31,050 nt of DNA from Bacilli bacterium (GTDB lineage Bacteria > Bacillota_I > Bacilli_A > RFN20 > CAG-449). Shown here one piece after another: positions 8,654-14,917 of this stretch. Each line of letters starts with the position of its first letter. The first letter of the stretch is position 1. The notes under the pieces were generated by a model. The model was given only the letters and a program-made list of their open reading frames with translations, searched no databases and had not been told where the DNA came from. Location: the NCBI GenBank assembly GCA_900755065.1, contig CAAEFC010000018.1:1-31050 (forward strand). The letters are read 5' to 3'. The translations under genes were made by a program, and so were the position numbers.

Positions 8654-8949
8654 TGAAACCTCCTGAACAGATCGGCAATCTCGTCGAGGGCTTCGTAATC
8701 CCCGTTCTGAATGCTTTCGATCAGGCAGGAATGAAGATGCTCGTCGAGAATGACGTTGGCAAGGCTCTTGATCGCCTTGTCGATCGCCGAAAGTTGAATC
8801 AGCACGTCGTCGCAATAGCGGTCGTCCTCGATCATCGCGCGGACGCCGTTCATCTGCCCGATGATCCGGTTCATTCGGTTCATCAGCGATTTTTTTCCTT
8901 CTTCGGTCCGTTTTTTCGTCTTGCAGTCCGATTTTGAACAGTCTTTCAT
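8650..8949 (-). CDS. csoR: copper-sensing transcriptional repressor CsoR
   Basis: The 99-residue protein is an all-helical CsoR/RcnR family repressor. The Cu(I) ligands are in the expected places: C46 (in DDRYCDD) and H71-x3-C75 (in EHLHSC), matching Cys45, His70 and Cys74 of B. subtilis CsoR. The N-terminus has extra cysteines (C4, C9) before the first helix. When Cu(I) binds, family members release DNA and allow copA expression. A GAGGTG Shine-Dalgarno site precedes ATG 8949. The gene is first in the csoR-copA operon, and its own promoter contains the predicted operator. Confidence 0.95.
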   Translation of the reverse strand: MKDCSKSDCKTKKRTEEGKKSLMNRMNRIIGQMNGVRAMIEDDRYCDDVLIQLSAIDKAIKSLANVILDEHLHSCLIESIQNGDYEALDEIADLFRRFQ

Positions 8950-8968
8950 TTACCATCACCTCTCCCTT

Positions 8969-8996
8969 ATTATATACCCGGTAGAGGTATAATCAA
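8969..8996 (-). promoter_or_regulatory. promoter of csoR-copA
   Basis: On the minus strand, TTGATT (8991-8996) and a consensus TATAAT (8969-8974) are 16 bp apart and lie 20 bp upstream of the csoR start. The operator described separately fills the spacer. Confidence 0.7.
8974..8990. promoter_or_regulatory. predicted CsoR operator
   Basis: The 17-bp element ATACCCGGTAGAGGTAT is an inverted repeat (ATACC, 7-bp spacer, GGTAT). It matches the known form of CsoR operators (TACCC/GGGTA arms). It lies exactly between the -35 and -10 boxes, so bound CsoR would block RNA polymerase. Confidence 0.75.
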
Positions 8997-9013
8997 ACAG
9001 AAAAAACCTTTTT

Positions 9014-9580
9014 TTACAGGATTCCGGTGAGAAAAATCTCCAACCCGATTCCGATCAGGATCAGACCGCCGAGAATCACGGCCTTTCTCCCCAGTTTATC
9101 GCCGAATTTCTTCCCGATGAAGACAGACGCGAACGAAATGACGAAAGTGACCGCCATGATGAGGCTCGCGGCGATCAGCGCCTGACTAAGGTCGTAATCC
9201 GCGAAGGTGAATCCCGTCGAAAGCGCGTCGATCGAAGTCGCGATCGCCTGCACGAGGAGTCCCCAGAAAGTCAGCGTGCGTCCTTCGTCTTTTTCCTCCT
9301 TTTTGCTCCGGATTCCCTCGAAGACCATCTTTCCGCCGAGAAAGCCGAGAATCACCAACGCAATCCAGGGAATGAACGGTTCGATCGTGGAAAGCACCGC
9401 ATGACCGATCAGGTAGCCGATGATCGGCATGATCGCCTGAAAGAGACCGAACATCGCGGCGATCAGCACGATTTTTCCGATTTTCATCTTCGGTTCTTTC
9501 AACCCGTTCGCCATGCTGACCGCGCTGGCGTCCATCGCAAGACCGATTCCCAAAAGCAAACTCGTCCAATAAAAATTCAT
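9014..9580 (-). CDS. mntP: manganese efflux pump MntP
   Basis: The 188-residue protein has six predicted transmembrane helices arranged as two homologous halves. These carry the MntP family motifs GLAMDASAVSMANGL (first half) and ATSIDALSTGFTF (second half), whose aspartates are needed for Mn(II) export. The start has GGAGAGG 4 nt upstream. The leader contains a yybP-ykoY riboswitch and an intrinsic terminator, the usual control for this gene in many bacteria. It lies directly upstream of csoR-copA on the same strand, but csoR has its own promoter. Confidence 0.95.
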   Translation of the reverse strand: MNFYWTSLLLGIGLAMDASAVSMANGLKEPKMKIGKIVLIAAMFGLFQAIMPIIGYLIGHAVLSTIEPFIPWIALVILGFLGGKMVFEGIRSKKEEKDEGRTLTFWGLLVQAIATSIDALSTGFTFADYDLSQALIAASLIMAVTFVISFASVFIGKKFGDKLGRKAVILGGLILIGIGLEIFLTGIL

Positions 9581-9591
9581 ACGTCCTCTCC

Positions 9592-9651
9592 AAAAAAAAG
9601 ACTCACATTTAAAAAGATAGAAAACTTTCTATGCTTTTAAATGCAAGTCTT
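9592..9651 (-). terminator. riboswitch-controlled intrinsic terminator
   Basis: On the minus strand, a long hairpin pairs the arms AAGACT (9646-9651) and AGTCTT (9598-9603), continuing through the A/T-rich strands CATTTAAAA and TTTTTAAATG. It is followed by eight T residues (9592-9599), just before the mntP Shine-Dalgarno site. Confidence 0.85.
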
Positions 9652-9733
9652 GTCAATTAAGGTTGAGCCTGACCGATACGGTCAGTATGTAGGTCAACCG
9701 CGTGTTCCGCTGACTACTCCCTCACACATCTAG
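9592..9733 (-). ncRNA. yybP-ykoY (Mn2+) riboswitch in the mntP leader
   Basis: The minus-strand leader has the family's conserved elements: GAGGGAGTAG near the 5' end, a central hairpin ACTGACC...GGTCAG, and CAAGACTTGCAT at the 3' side of the aptamer. AGATGTG (9725-9731) can pair with TGCATTT (9639-9645) as P1. That second strand is also part of the terminator's 5' arm. Mn(II) binding should therefore stabilise P1, prevent the terminator and switch mntP on, as known for this class. Identity is by sequence pattern and gene context. Confidence 0.85.
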
Positions 9734-9734
9734 A

Positions 9735-9763
9735 AGAATAACACGTTTCTCTTCGCAATGCAA
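9735..9763 (-). promoter_or_regulatory. promoter of the mntP riboswitch transcript
   Basis: TTGCAT (9758-9763) and TATTCT (9735-9740), read on the minus strand, are 17 bp apart. They would start transcription near 9728, right at the 5' end of the riboswitch. Confidence 0.5.
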
Positions 9764-9783
9764 AAAATTTCGGATCGAATGCC

Positions 9784-9809
9784 AAAGAAAAAAAGGCGCG
9801 AAGCCTTTT
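9784..9809 (-). terminator. intrinsic terminator of the cwlJ-like gene
   Basis: A 7-bp stem AAAAGGC/GCCTTTT with a 5-nt loop (9791-9809) is followed by a T-rich tract on the minus strand. The stop codon of the hydrolase gene lies inside the stem. Confidence 0.8.
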
Positions 9810-10218
9810 ACAGATTGCAAAGATCCTCCGGATTGTAGAAACAATGGTTTCTGAAACGTCCCGCCAGAACGCCGTACCAATCCGTTTTGCAGGACTTTCC
9901 CTTTCCCGGATTCTGGAAATAAAGCGCGCGCGTCGCCGGGTCTCCCCGCCAGAACTTGATGCAATCCATCGCCAGTTTCCGCTCCTTCGAGGTCGCCTGC
10001 GAGGTAAACAGTTTGATCGTCGTTCCCTCAAACTGATTCTTCTGCATGACGGCTTTATAGACCGTGTCGATTTTTTTGAAAGGCTGGCAACTGTAAACCA
10101 CCCGGTTGACGACGACGTTACCGACGAGTTTCATGCCCAATACGCCTTCTCCGACGGCTTCCGCCCGCATGATTCTGCCCAAAGCGTCGACGTCGACATC
10201 CCGATATCTCACTCTCAT
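9808..10218 (-). CDS. CwlJ/SleB family cell wall hydrolase
   Basis: The 136-residue protein is a single hydrolase_2 domain. It begins with LGRIMRAEAVGEG (E likely catalytic), continues with the GNVVVNRV helix and ends with the HCFYNP motif typical of CwlJ. There is no signal peptide or peptidoglycan-binding repeat, and the length is close to CwlJ, so it resembles the cortex-lytic enzyme CwlJ more than the longer secreted SleB. I chose ATG 10218 because AGGTG lies 6 nt upstream; the frame runs back to 10263 without a site. CwlJ acts on spore cortex peptidoglycan during germination. Whether this organism sporulates cannot be told here. Confidence 0.82.
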   Translation of the reverse strand: MRVRYRDVDVDALGRIMRAEAVGEGVLGMKLVGNVVVNRVVYSCQPFKKIDTVYKAVMQKNQFEGTTIKLFTSQATSKERKLAMDCIKFWRGDPATRALYFQNPGKGKSCKTDWYGVLAGRFRNHCFYNPEDLCNL

Positions 10219-10303
10219 TTTATCACCTAAAATAATATATGATTTCAGGCGACAAAGGTTCATCGCCTAATCCGGAATATTGACGCCATGAATCTGAATT
10301 CTG

Positions 10304-10333
10304 TTGCAAACGGAAAAAGAAATCCGATAGAAT
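10304..10333 (+). promoter_or_regulatory. promoter of the cation exchanger gene
   Basis: TTGCAA (10304-10309) and TAGAAT (10328-10333) are 18 bp apart, followed by GGAGGT at 10343 and the start at 10355. Confidence 0.6.
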
Positions 10334-10354
10334 AGAAAAGTCGGAGGTGCTTAT

Positions 10355-11365
10355 ATGCCGTTGGTCGTCTTGTTTCTCGCCTACCTGCTTCTCGCGGGTC
10401 TTCTCGTTTTTCTTTCCGATAAACTCGGACTGTACATCGATCTGCTCGACAAGAAAACCAAAATTTCCGGCGCTTTTTTAGGCGGCGTTCTTCTCGCCGC
10501 GGTCACCTCCCTTCCGGAATTGTTCACTTCGGTCTCCGCGATCCTGATCGTTCGCGAAAACAGTATGGTCGTCGGCAACATTCTCGGCTCGAACCTGTTC
10601 AATCTGATGGTCTTAGGCATCTGTCTGGTTTTCGGTTACAAGGCGTTCGCTCAGGCGAAAATCGAATACCGAAGCCATTTCTATACCTTTCTCGGTCTGG
10701 CTTTGATCTATGCGTTGATCGCTTACGGTCTCTTTGTCCCGACGCGCTTTCAGCCGGCGGTCGGTCCGGTGAATTTCATCTGTATCGGCGCATTGGTCGT
10801 CTACGCGCTGATTCTCTTTTTGCAACCGAAATCTTCTTCCGAAGAGGAGGAAAAGGAAACGGATTCGCCGTTAACGGTCCGTCAGATCGTCATTCGTTTC
10901 TCGATCTGCGCGCTCGTTCTGATCGCCGCGTCGATCGCGATCACCTCCGTCACCGATCTGATCGCCGAAGAAATTCAACTGGACGCCACCGTCGCCGGCG
11001 CGCTCTTCCTCGCGGTCGCCACTTCGCTTCCCGAACTGGTTTCCTGCATTTCCCTCTGCCGGAGAGGCAATTTCAACGCGTCTTTCGGCGATATTCTGGG
11101 TTCCTGCCTGTTCAATTTTTGCATCATCGGAATCGGCGAACTGCTCTCTTTTGACCGATCGCTGATCGTTCAGCAGGAAAAAGAATCGATGTTGATGACG
11201 ATTCTGACGATCGTCGGACTTCTTGCCGTCTTCGCGTTACTGCTCGTCAAAAAAAGAACGATCGATAACCGGGAAGAAAAAAAGGAGAACGTCGGTTTTT
11301 CCGTTCTCACCGTTCTTCTGGGACTTCTGGCGTTCTCCGGATATCTGATTTACCTCGCCCTTTAA
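10355..11365 (+). CDS. CaCA family sodium/calcium-type cation exchanger (YrbG-like)
   Basis: The 336-residue membrane protein has about ten transmembrane helices in two inverted halves. Each half carries an alpha repeat: TSLPELFTS (T51-E55 region) with GNILGSNLFN (74-83), and ATSLPELVSC with GDILGSCLFN (about 227-255). The Glu in each PEL and the Asn/Ser residues of the GN/GD motifs line the cation path in this family. A charged cytosolic loop (EEEEKE) separates the halves. It likely exchanges Ca(II), or another divalent cation, for Na(+) or H(+); the ion cannot be fixed from sequence. A strong Shine-Dalgarno site (GGAGGT) is present. The stop region overlaps the convergent gene by 4 bp. Confidence 0.92.
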   Translation: MPLVVLFLAYLLLAGLLVFLSDKLGLYIDLLDKKTKISGAFLGGVLLAAVTSLPELFTSVSAILIVRENSMVVGNILGSNLFNLMVLGICLVFGYKAFAQAKIEYRSHFYTFLGLALIYALIAYGLFVPTRFQPAVGPVNFICIGALVVYALILFLQPKSSSEEEEKETDSPLTVRQIVIRFSICALVLIAASIAITSVTDLIAEEIQLDATVAGALFLAVATSLPELVSCISLCRRGNFNASFGDILGSCLFNFCIIGIGELLSFDRSLIVQQEKESMLMTILTIVGLLAVFALLLVKKRTIDNREEKKENVGFSVLTVLLGLLAFSGYLIYLAL

Positions 11366-11661
11366 ACCGCGCTGAGGCTGTCCTGAAACGTATCGACCCA
11401 CTCCTCGATTTCCTGATCGTTCATCAAAGGCATCTCGTCGTAAAACGTTTCGACCGCGTTTTTGATCGTTTCCAACGCCGATTCCACGTCTTTTAACGCA
11501 TACAGCGTGATCGAATCGCTCATATAGTCGAAGATTTCCACGGCGACTCCGTATTGCGGAATCGTCCCTTTCAGCGTTTTTTCGACTTCGATCCGGGCAA
11601 AGTCTTCAAATTCCAGCGCCAGGATCACCGTCGGTTGTTTTGATTTTACGCTTTCCCACAT
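11362..11661 (-). CDS. small acidic protein of unknown function
   Basis: I do not recognise this 99-residue acidic protein. It has two or three short beta segments (VILALEFEDF, VAVEIFDYM) and a helical C-terminal half (residues 57-97), and no signal peptide. The start has GGGAGG about 9 nt upstream. It lies 18 bp downstream of the YfcE-like gene and is probably co-transcribed with it. Its 3' end overlaps the convergent exchanger gene by 4 bp. Confidence 0.75.
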   Translation of the reverse strand: MWESVKSKQPTVILALEFEDFARIEVEKTLKGTIPQYGVAVEIFDYMSDSITLYALKDVESALETIKNAVETFYDEMPLMNDQEIEEWVDTFQDSLSAV

Positions 11662-11679
11662 TTTTCGTTTCCTCCCATT

Positions 11680-12123
11680 CTATACCTCACGAAACAGGAA
11701 GTTCGCGGACGTTTCCGTCAGTTCGACGAGCAGATACGTTCCGTTCGTTCCGTCGCGCGGCCGGGTCAAAGATCCCGGATTCGCGAAGATATATTCCCCT
11801 CTTTTTTCCAAAGCATGCACGTGCGTATGTCCGCTCAGATAAATCTTGCACCCGTTTCTCTTCAAGAAGTCGACATCGACCCGTCCCGTGCGATGACCGT
11901 GTTCGGCGTAAATTTTTCCGTAAGGCGTATCGATGATGCGGAAAAGCGGGTAATCGCAGAAGGAATCGCAGTTTCCTTTCACGGAGACGAAAGGGGCGAT
12001 CCACTGCTCGTCCAACTGGCTGTCGCCCAGATGAAGATAGATGTGGCAATCCGGATGACGGAAACGGATCGATTGAAGGATTTCGCGATCGCCGTGCGAA
12101 TCGCTGACTACGCAGATTTTCAT
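11680..12123 (-). CDS. YfcE/MJ0936-type metallophosphodiesterase
   Basis: The 147-residue protein is a compact calcineurin-like phosphoesterase. All metal-binding motifs are visible: D8-x-H10 (VSDSHGD), GD at 33-34 (HLGDSQ), GNCD (50-53), the H of AEHGHR and GHTH (about 98-101). Related proteins (YfcE, MJ0936, YsnB) hydrolyse phosphodiesters in vitro with Mn(II) or Ni(II); the in vivo substrate is not settled. The ATG follows GGGAA closely and sits only a few bases after the hairpin at 12137-12155. It may therefore be transcribed by read-through from the upstream membrane protein gene. Confidence 0.92.
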   Translation of the reverse strand: MKICVVSDSHGDREILQSIRFRHPDCHIYLHLGDSQLDEQWIAPFVSVKGNCDSFCDYPLFRIIDTPYGKIYAEHGHRTGRVDVDFLKRNGCKIYLSGHTHVHALEKRGEYIFANPGSLTRPRDGTNGTYLLVELTETSANFLFREV

Positions 12124-12126
12124 TTC

Positions 12127-12155
12127 CCAAAAAGAAAGACCACGCGAGGTGGTCT
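12127..12155 (-). terminator. hairpin resembling an intrinsic terminator before the yfcE-like gene
   Basis: Stem AGACCAC/GTGGTCT (12149-12155 with 12137-12143) with a 5-nt loop, followed on the minus strand by TTCTTTTT. It lies immediately after the membrane protein gene and ends within a few bases of the next start codon, so it may act as an attenuator rather than a full stop. Confidence 0.65.
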
Positions 12156-12159
12156 GTGC

Positions 12160-13317
12160 TTATTGCTCTACGCCGACTTGCGAGTAGTCGACTTCCTCGT
12201 AACGAGTCTTGAATTTGATGTCTTTTTCTTCGCAAACCAGATCGATCAACTGGCAGGCTTTCCGAACCGAAAGCGGCGATTTGACTTTGACGACGAACGG
12301 TACGTCGACGAAGCGTTTCTTGCTGGATGCGTCTCTTTGATGATAGATCGCCGAATCGACCGAGTACGGATCTTTCGCCAGATAGAGTTTCAATCCTTTT
12401 CCGGCGACGACGATCTTGGCGACGACATCGTAACCGACGCGGAACGTTTCGCAGGCTTTGGAAGTTCTCGCATGGACCTTGCGGTGTTTCAGCAACTGAT
12501 TTTTCAGGATCGAATAATTCTTTTTCAGGTCGTCTCCGGCTTCGCCGAGTCTTTCCTGATAGGTTTTGTTGTATTTCTTTTCCGGATTCGAAGCGGCTTC
12601 TTCCGCGACTTCTTCGCTTTCCGCCGACTCTTCCGCCGATTCGGAAACATCGTCCGAAGGCTCTTCGCTAAGATCGTCCTCTTCATTCTCTTCGGTCGGT
12701 TCTTCGACCGGTTCAACGATCGGTTCGTTCTTCTCTTCGGTTTCGACGGTGATTACCGGATCTTCGTAACGGACCACGACGGCGTCATATTCGTCCTTTC
12801 CGGCGACGACGTGCAGGGTTTTGCCTTCCAGCGAAACGGCTTCTTTTTCGATTTGCTTTTCAACGACGACTTCCGCGCCTTTGATTTCTCTCAGGCAGCA
12901 GACCTGATACAGAATCGCGCATACGGCGAGAACGCCCCAGACGGCATACGTCAGGTGAGAGACGGTGAGAAGCGGACGGCAGAAGTAGCCGAGTTCCACG
13001 ACGAGGAACGAAAGCGCGAAACAATTGATGAAATCCAGTGGTCCGCGAACCGGTTTTTCTTTCAGTTTCGTGAGCGAACGGATCAATCCGATCAACGGCA
13101 ACGCCACCAAAGCGACGCCGACGAGAATCACGACGACGCGAATGACGATTTTTCCTGCCGTAAGTCCGTCCCAGGCACTCAGATAATCGATGCAGGTTTT
13201 GCCGATGTTGACGATCTCCTCAAAGGATTTCGAATACCGGATTCCGCTCAGTTTCATGATCAGCAACGACACGACCGCAATCAGTGCCAATGTCGCCAAT
13301 TTCCTGATTTGTTTCAT
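12160..13317 (-). CDS. membrane protein with acidic linker and conserved C-terminal domain of unknown function
   Basis: The 385-residue protein has four predicted transmembrane helices (about 7-22, 57-79, 95-113 and 122-141), a soluble stretch, and a very acidic low-complexity linker (about 193-245, nearly all Glu, Ser, Pro and Asp). The C-terminal domain (about 260-370) starts KKNYSILKNQLL and contains GKGLKLYLAKDP and FVDVPFVVKVKS. This domain pattern recurs in hypothetical proteins of Bacillota; its function is unknown to me. ATG 13317 has GGAGG upstream and a strong promoter. The frame continues back to 13488 but without a ribosome site and through that promoter. A hairpin terminator follows. 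Confidence 0.85.
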   Translation of the reverse strand: MKQIRKLATLALIAVVSLLIMKLSGIRYSKSFEEIVNIGKTCIDYLSAWDGLTAGKIVIRVVVILVGVALVALPLIGLIRSLTKLKEKPVRGPLDFINCFALSFLVVELGYFCRPLLTVSHLTYAVWGVLAVCAILYQVCCLREIKGAEVVVEKQIEKEAVSLEGKTLHVVAGKDEYDAVVVRYEDPVITVETEEKNEPIVEPVEEPTEENEEDDLSEEPSDDVSESAEESAESEEVAEEAASNPEKKYNKTYQERLGEAGDDLKKNYSILKNQLLKHRKVHARTSKACETFRVGYDVVAKIVVAGKGLKLYLAKDPYSVDSAIYHQRDASSKKRFVDVPFVVKVKSPLSVRKACQLIDLVCEEKDIKFKTRYEEVDYSQVGVEQ

Positions 13318-13350
13318 ATTTTTTCCTCCGAAATATTTGTTGTCGAGATT

Positions 13351-13380
13351 ATTATAATTTTTTTCGATCGCGGTTTTCAA
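13351..13380 (-). promoter_or_regulatory. promoter of the acidic-linker membrane protein gene
   Basis: TTGAAA (13375-13380) and a consensus TATAAT (13351-13356) on the minus strand are 18 bp apart, upstream of GGAGG and the start at 13317. Confidence 0.7.
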
Positions 13381-13508
13381 CAAAAAATCGAAGAATATTG
13401 ATAAAAGAAGACGGAAATGCGCCCTTGAAAGCGATCGTTTTGCTCCTGAAACCGATCCGGAAGCGTTTTTTTTCGCCGTTTCGCTCATCTTCCCTTTGCA
13501 ATCCGCTA

Positions 13509-13537
13509 TGGATAAATCGGAAAAAGTCGATTATAAT
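13509..13537 (+). promoter_or_regulatory. promoter of the MFS-glycosidase operon
   Basis: TGGATA (13509-13514) and a consensus TATAAT (13532-13537) are 17 bp apart, and a Shine-Dalgarno site AAGGAG follows at 13551-13556. It is divergent from the promoter at 13351-13380. Confidence 0.6.
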
Positions 13538-13564
13538 GGATTCGTAATGCAAGGAGTTCTGCAC

Positions 13565-14917
13565 ATGAATAAACGGAAATTCTATTTCAGTCTGGTTCTC
13601 TTTTCTTTATTGGGACAGATCGCATGGGTCGTCGAAAACATGTATTTCAACGTCTTCATCTCTCAGGAATTCGGCGCCAGTCAGTTTTACGTCGCCCTGA
13701 TGGTTTCGTTAAGCGCCGTCGTCGCGACTCTGACGAGCCTTTTCGTCGGGGCTTTTTCCGATAAGATCGGCAAGAGAAAGATTTTCATCTGGTTGGGCTA
13801 CATCGTATGGGGGTTAACGATCACGGCGTTCTGCCTGTTCAGCGAGGAAAACCTCTCTTCGGTAATTCCTTCTTCGATGAACGCTTCGGCAGTCGGCATC
13901 GCGCTAGTGATCGCCTTCGATTGCCTGATGACCTTTTTCGGAAGCAGCGCGAACGACGCCTGCTTCAATTCCTGGATTACCGATTGCACCGATTCCACGA
14001 ATCGGGGAAAAGTCGAAGGAATCAATTCGATGATGCCTCTTCTGGCCATTCTGGTCGTCTTCGGACTTCTCTCCGGATTCGCCAAAGAGGGTTCGTGGTG
14101 GATTCTCTTTCTGATCATCGGGGCTCTGACCTTTATCGCCGGGATCGTTGGTTTCTTTTCCCTCGAAGAGAGCCCGAAGAGAAAGGTCGAAGACACCCGC
14201 TATTTCCAGCGGATCTTCTATGGATTTCGCCCGTCGGCCGTCAAGGACAACCGCTCTCTCTATCTCTGCTATCTGTCTTTCGCGCTGTTTGGCATCGCCA
14301 TTCAGATTTTCATGACTTTCCTCGTACAGTATTATCAGATTTACATTCCGGGTACGACGCTTGGAATGGACGCGTACGTATTCGTCATGGCGCCGGCGAT
14401 CGTCCTCGCCGCCGTCTTCACCTTCTTTTACGGGCGACTCTATGACCGCTACGGATTCTTCAAAACCATCCTTCCTTCTCTTTTGATTCTTTCCGGCGGA
14501 TTGCTTCTTCTCTCTCTGACGTTCCTGAGCCGGCATATCGCGCTCATCTTCATCGGATCGCTCCTGATGATGAGCGGTTATCTTTCTTCTGCGGCGGTCT
14601 TCAATGCCAAAATGCGCGACCTGACGCCGAAGGACAAAGTCGGCTCGTATCAGGGAATCAAGATGTTCGCACAGGTCCTGATACCGATGCTGATCGGTCC
14701 CTGGATCGGCGCCGTGATGATCTCGGGAAACTTTTCCTACGACATGACCGACGTTCTGGTTCCCGACGGATACACCTACGCGGTCAATCCAGCCATTTTC
14801 ATCGGCGCGCTGGGCGTAACGCTTTTATCGCTTTTGTCCGTCGCGCTGATTCAAAAAAGCGAAAAGAAAGGAAGGACGAACGATGAAACCGAGCGATTTG
14901 AACCGAAAGCCGACTGA
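13565..14917 (+). CDS. MFS transporter, probably for a sugar or glycoside
   Basis: The 450-residue protein has about 12 transmembrane helices. The loop between helices 2 and 3 carries the MFS signature GAFSDKIGKRK, and the equivalent loop in the second half carries GRLYDRYG. The central loop (about 205-235, KRKVEDTRYFQRI) is cytosolic. ATG 13565 is chosen because AAGGAG lies 8 nt upstream and a promoter ends at 13537; earlier ATGs in this frame (13496 onward) overlap that promoter. The gene overlaps the following GH2 gene by 35 bp, so the two are surely co-expressed, suggesting import of the glycoside that the enzyme cleaves. The substrate is an inference from this pairing. Confidence 0.88.
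   Translation: MNKRKFYFSLVLFSLLGQIAWVVENMYFNVFISQEFGASQFYVALMVSLSAVVATLTSLFVGAFSDKIGKRKIFIWLGYIVWGLTITAFCLFSEENLSSVIPSSMNASAVGIALVIAFDCLMTFFGSSANDACFNSWITDCTDSTNRGKVEGINSMMPLLAILVVFGLLSGFAKEGSWWILFLIIGALTFIAGIVGFFSLEESPKRKVEDTRYFQRIFYGFRPSAVKDNRSLYLCYLSFALFGIAIQIFMTFLVQYYQIYIPGTTLGMDAYVFVMAPAIVLAAVFTFFYGRLYDRYGFFKTILPSLLILSGGLLLLSLTFLSRHIALIFIGSLLMMSGYLSSAAVFNAKMRDLTPKDKVGSYQGIKMFAQVLIPMLIGPWIGAVMISGNFSYDMTDVLVPDGYTYAVNPAIFIGALGVTLLSLLSVALIQKSEKKGRTNDETERFEPKAD

Noticed and set aside
8654..8959. N-terminal extension of CopA by 102 residues
   Set aside because: The extension is the csoR gene read in another frame: Arg/Asp-rich, without domains. ATG 8653 has an ideal ribosome site and the expected HMA start.
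8991..9013. Terminator after mntP (A6-GG-T6)
   Set aside because: The symmetric A/T run has no proper loop and no GC stem, so it is unlikely to stop transcription.
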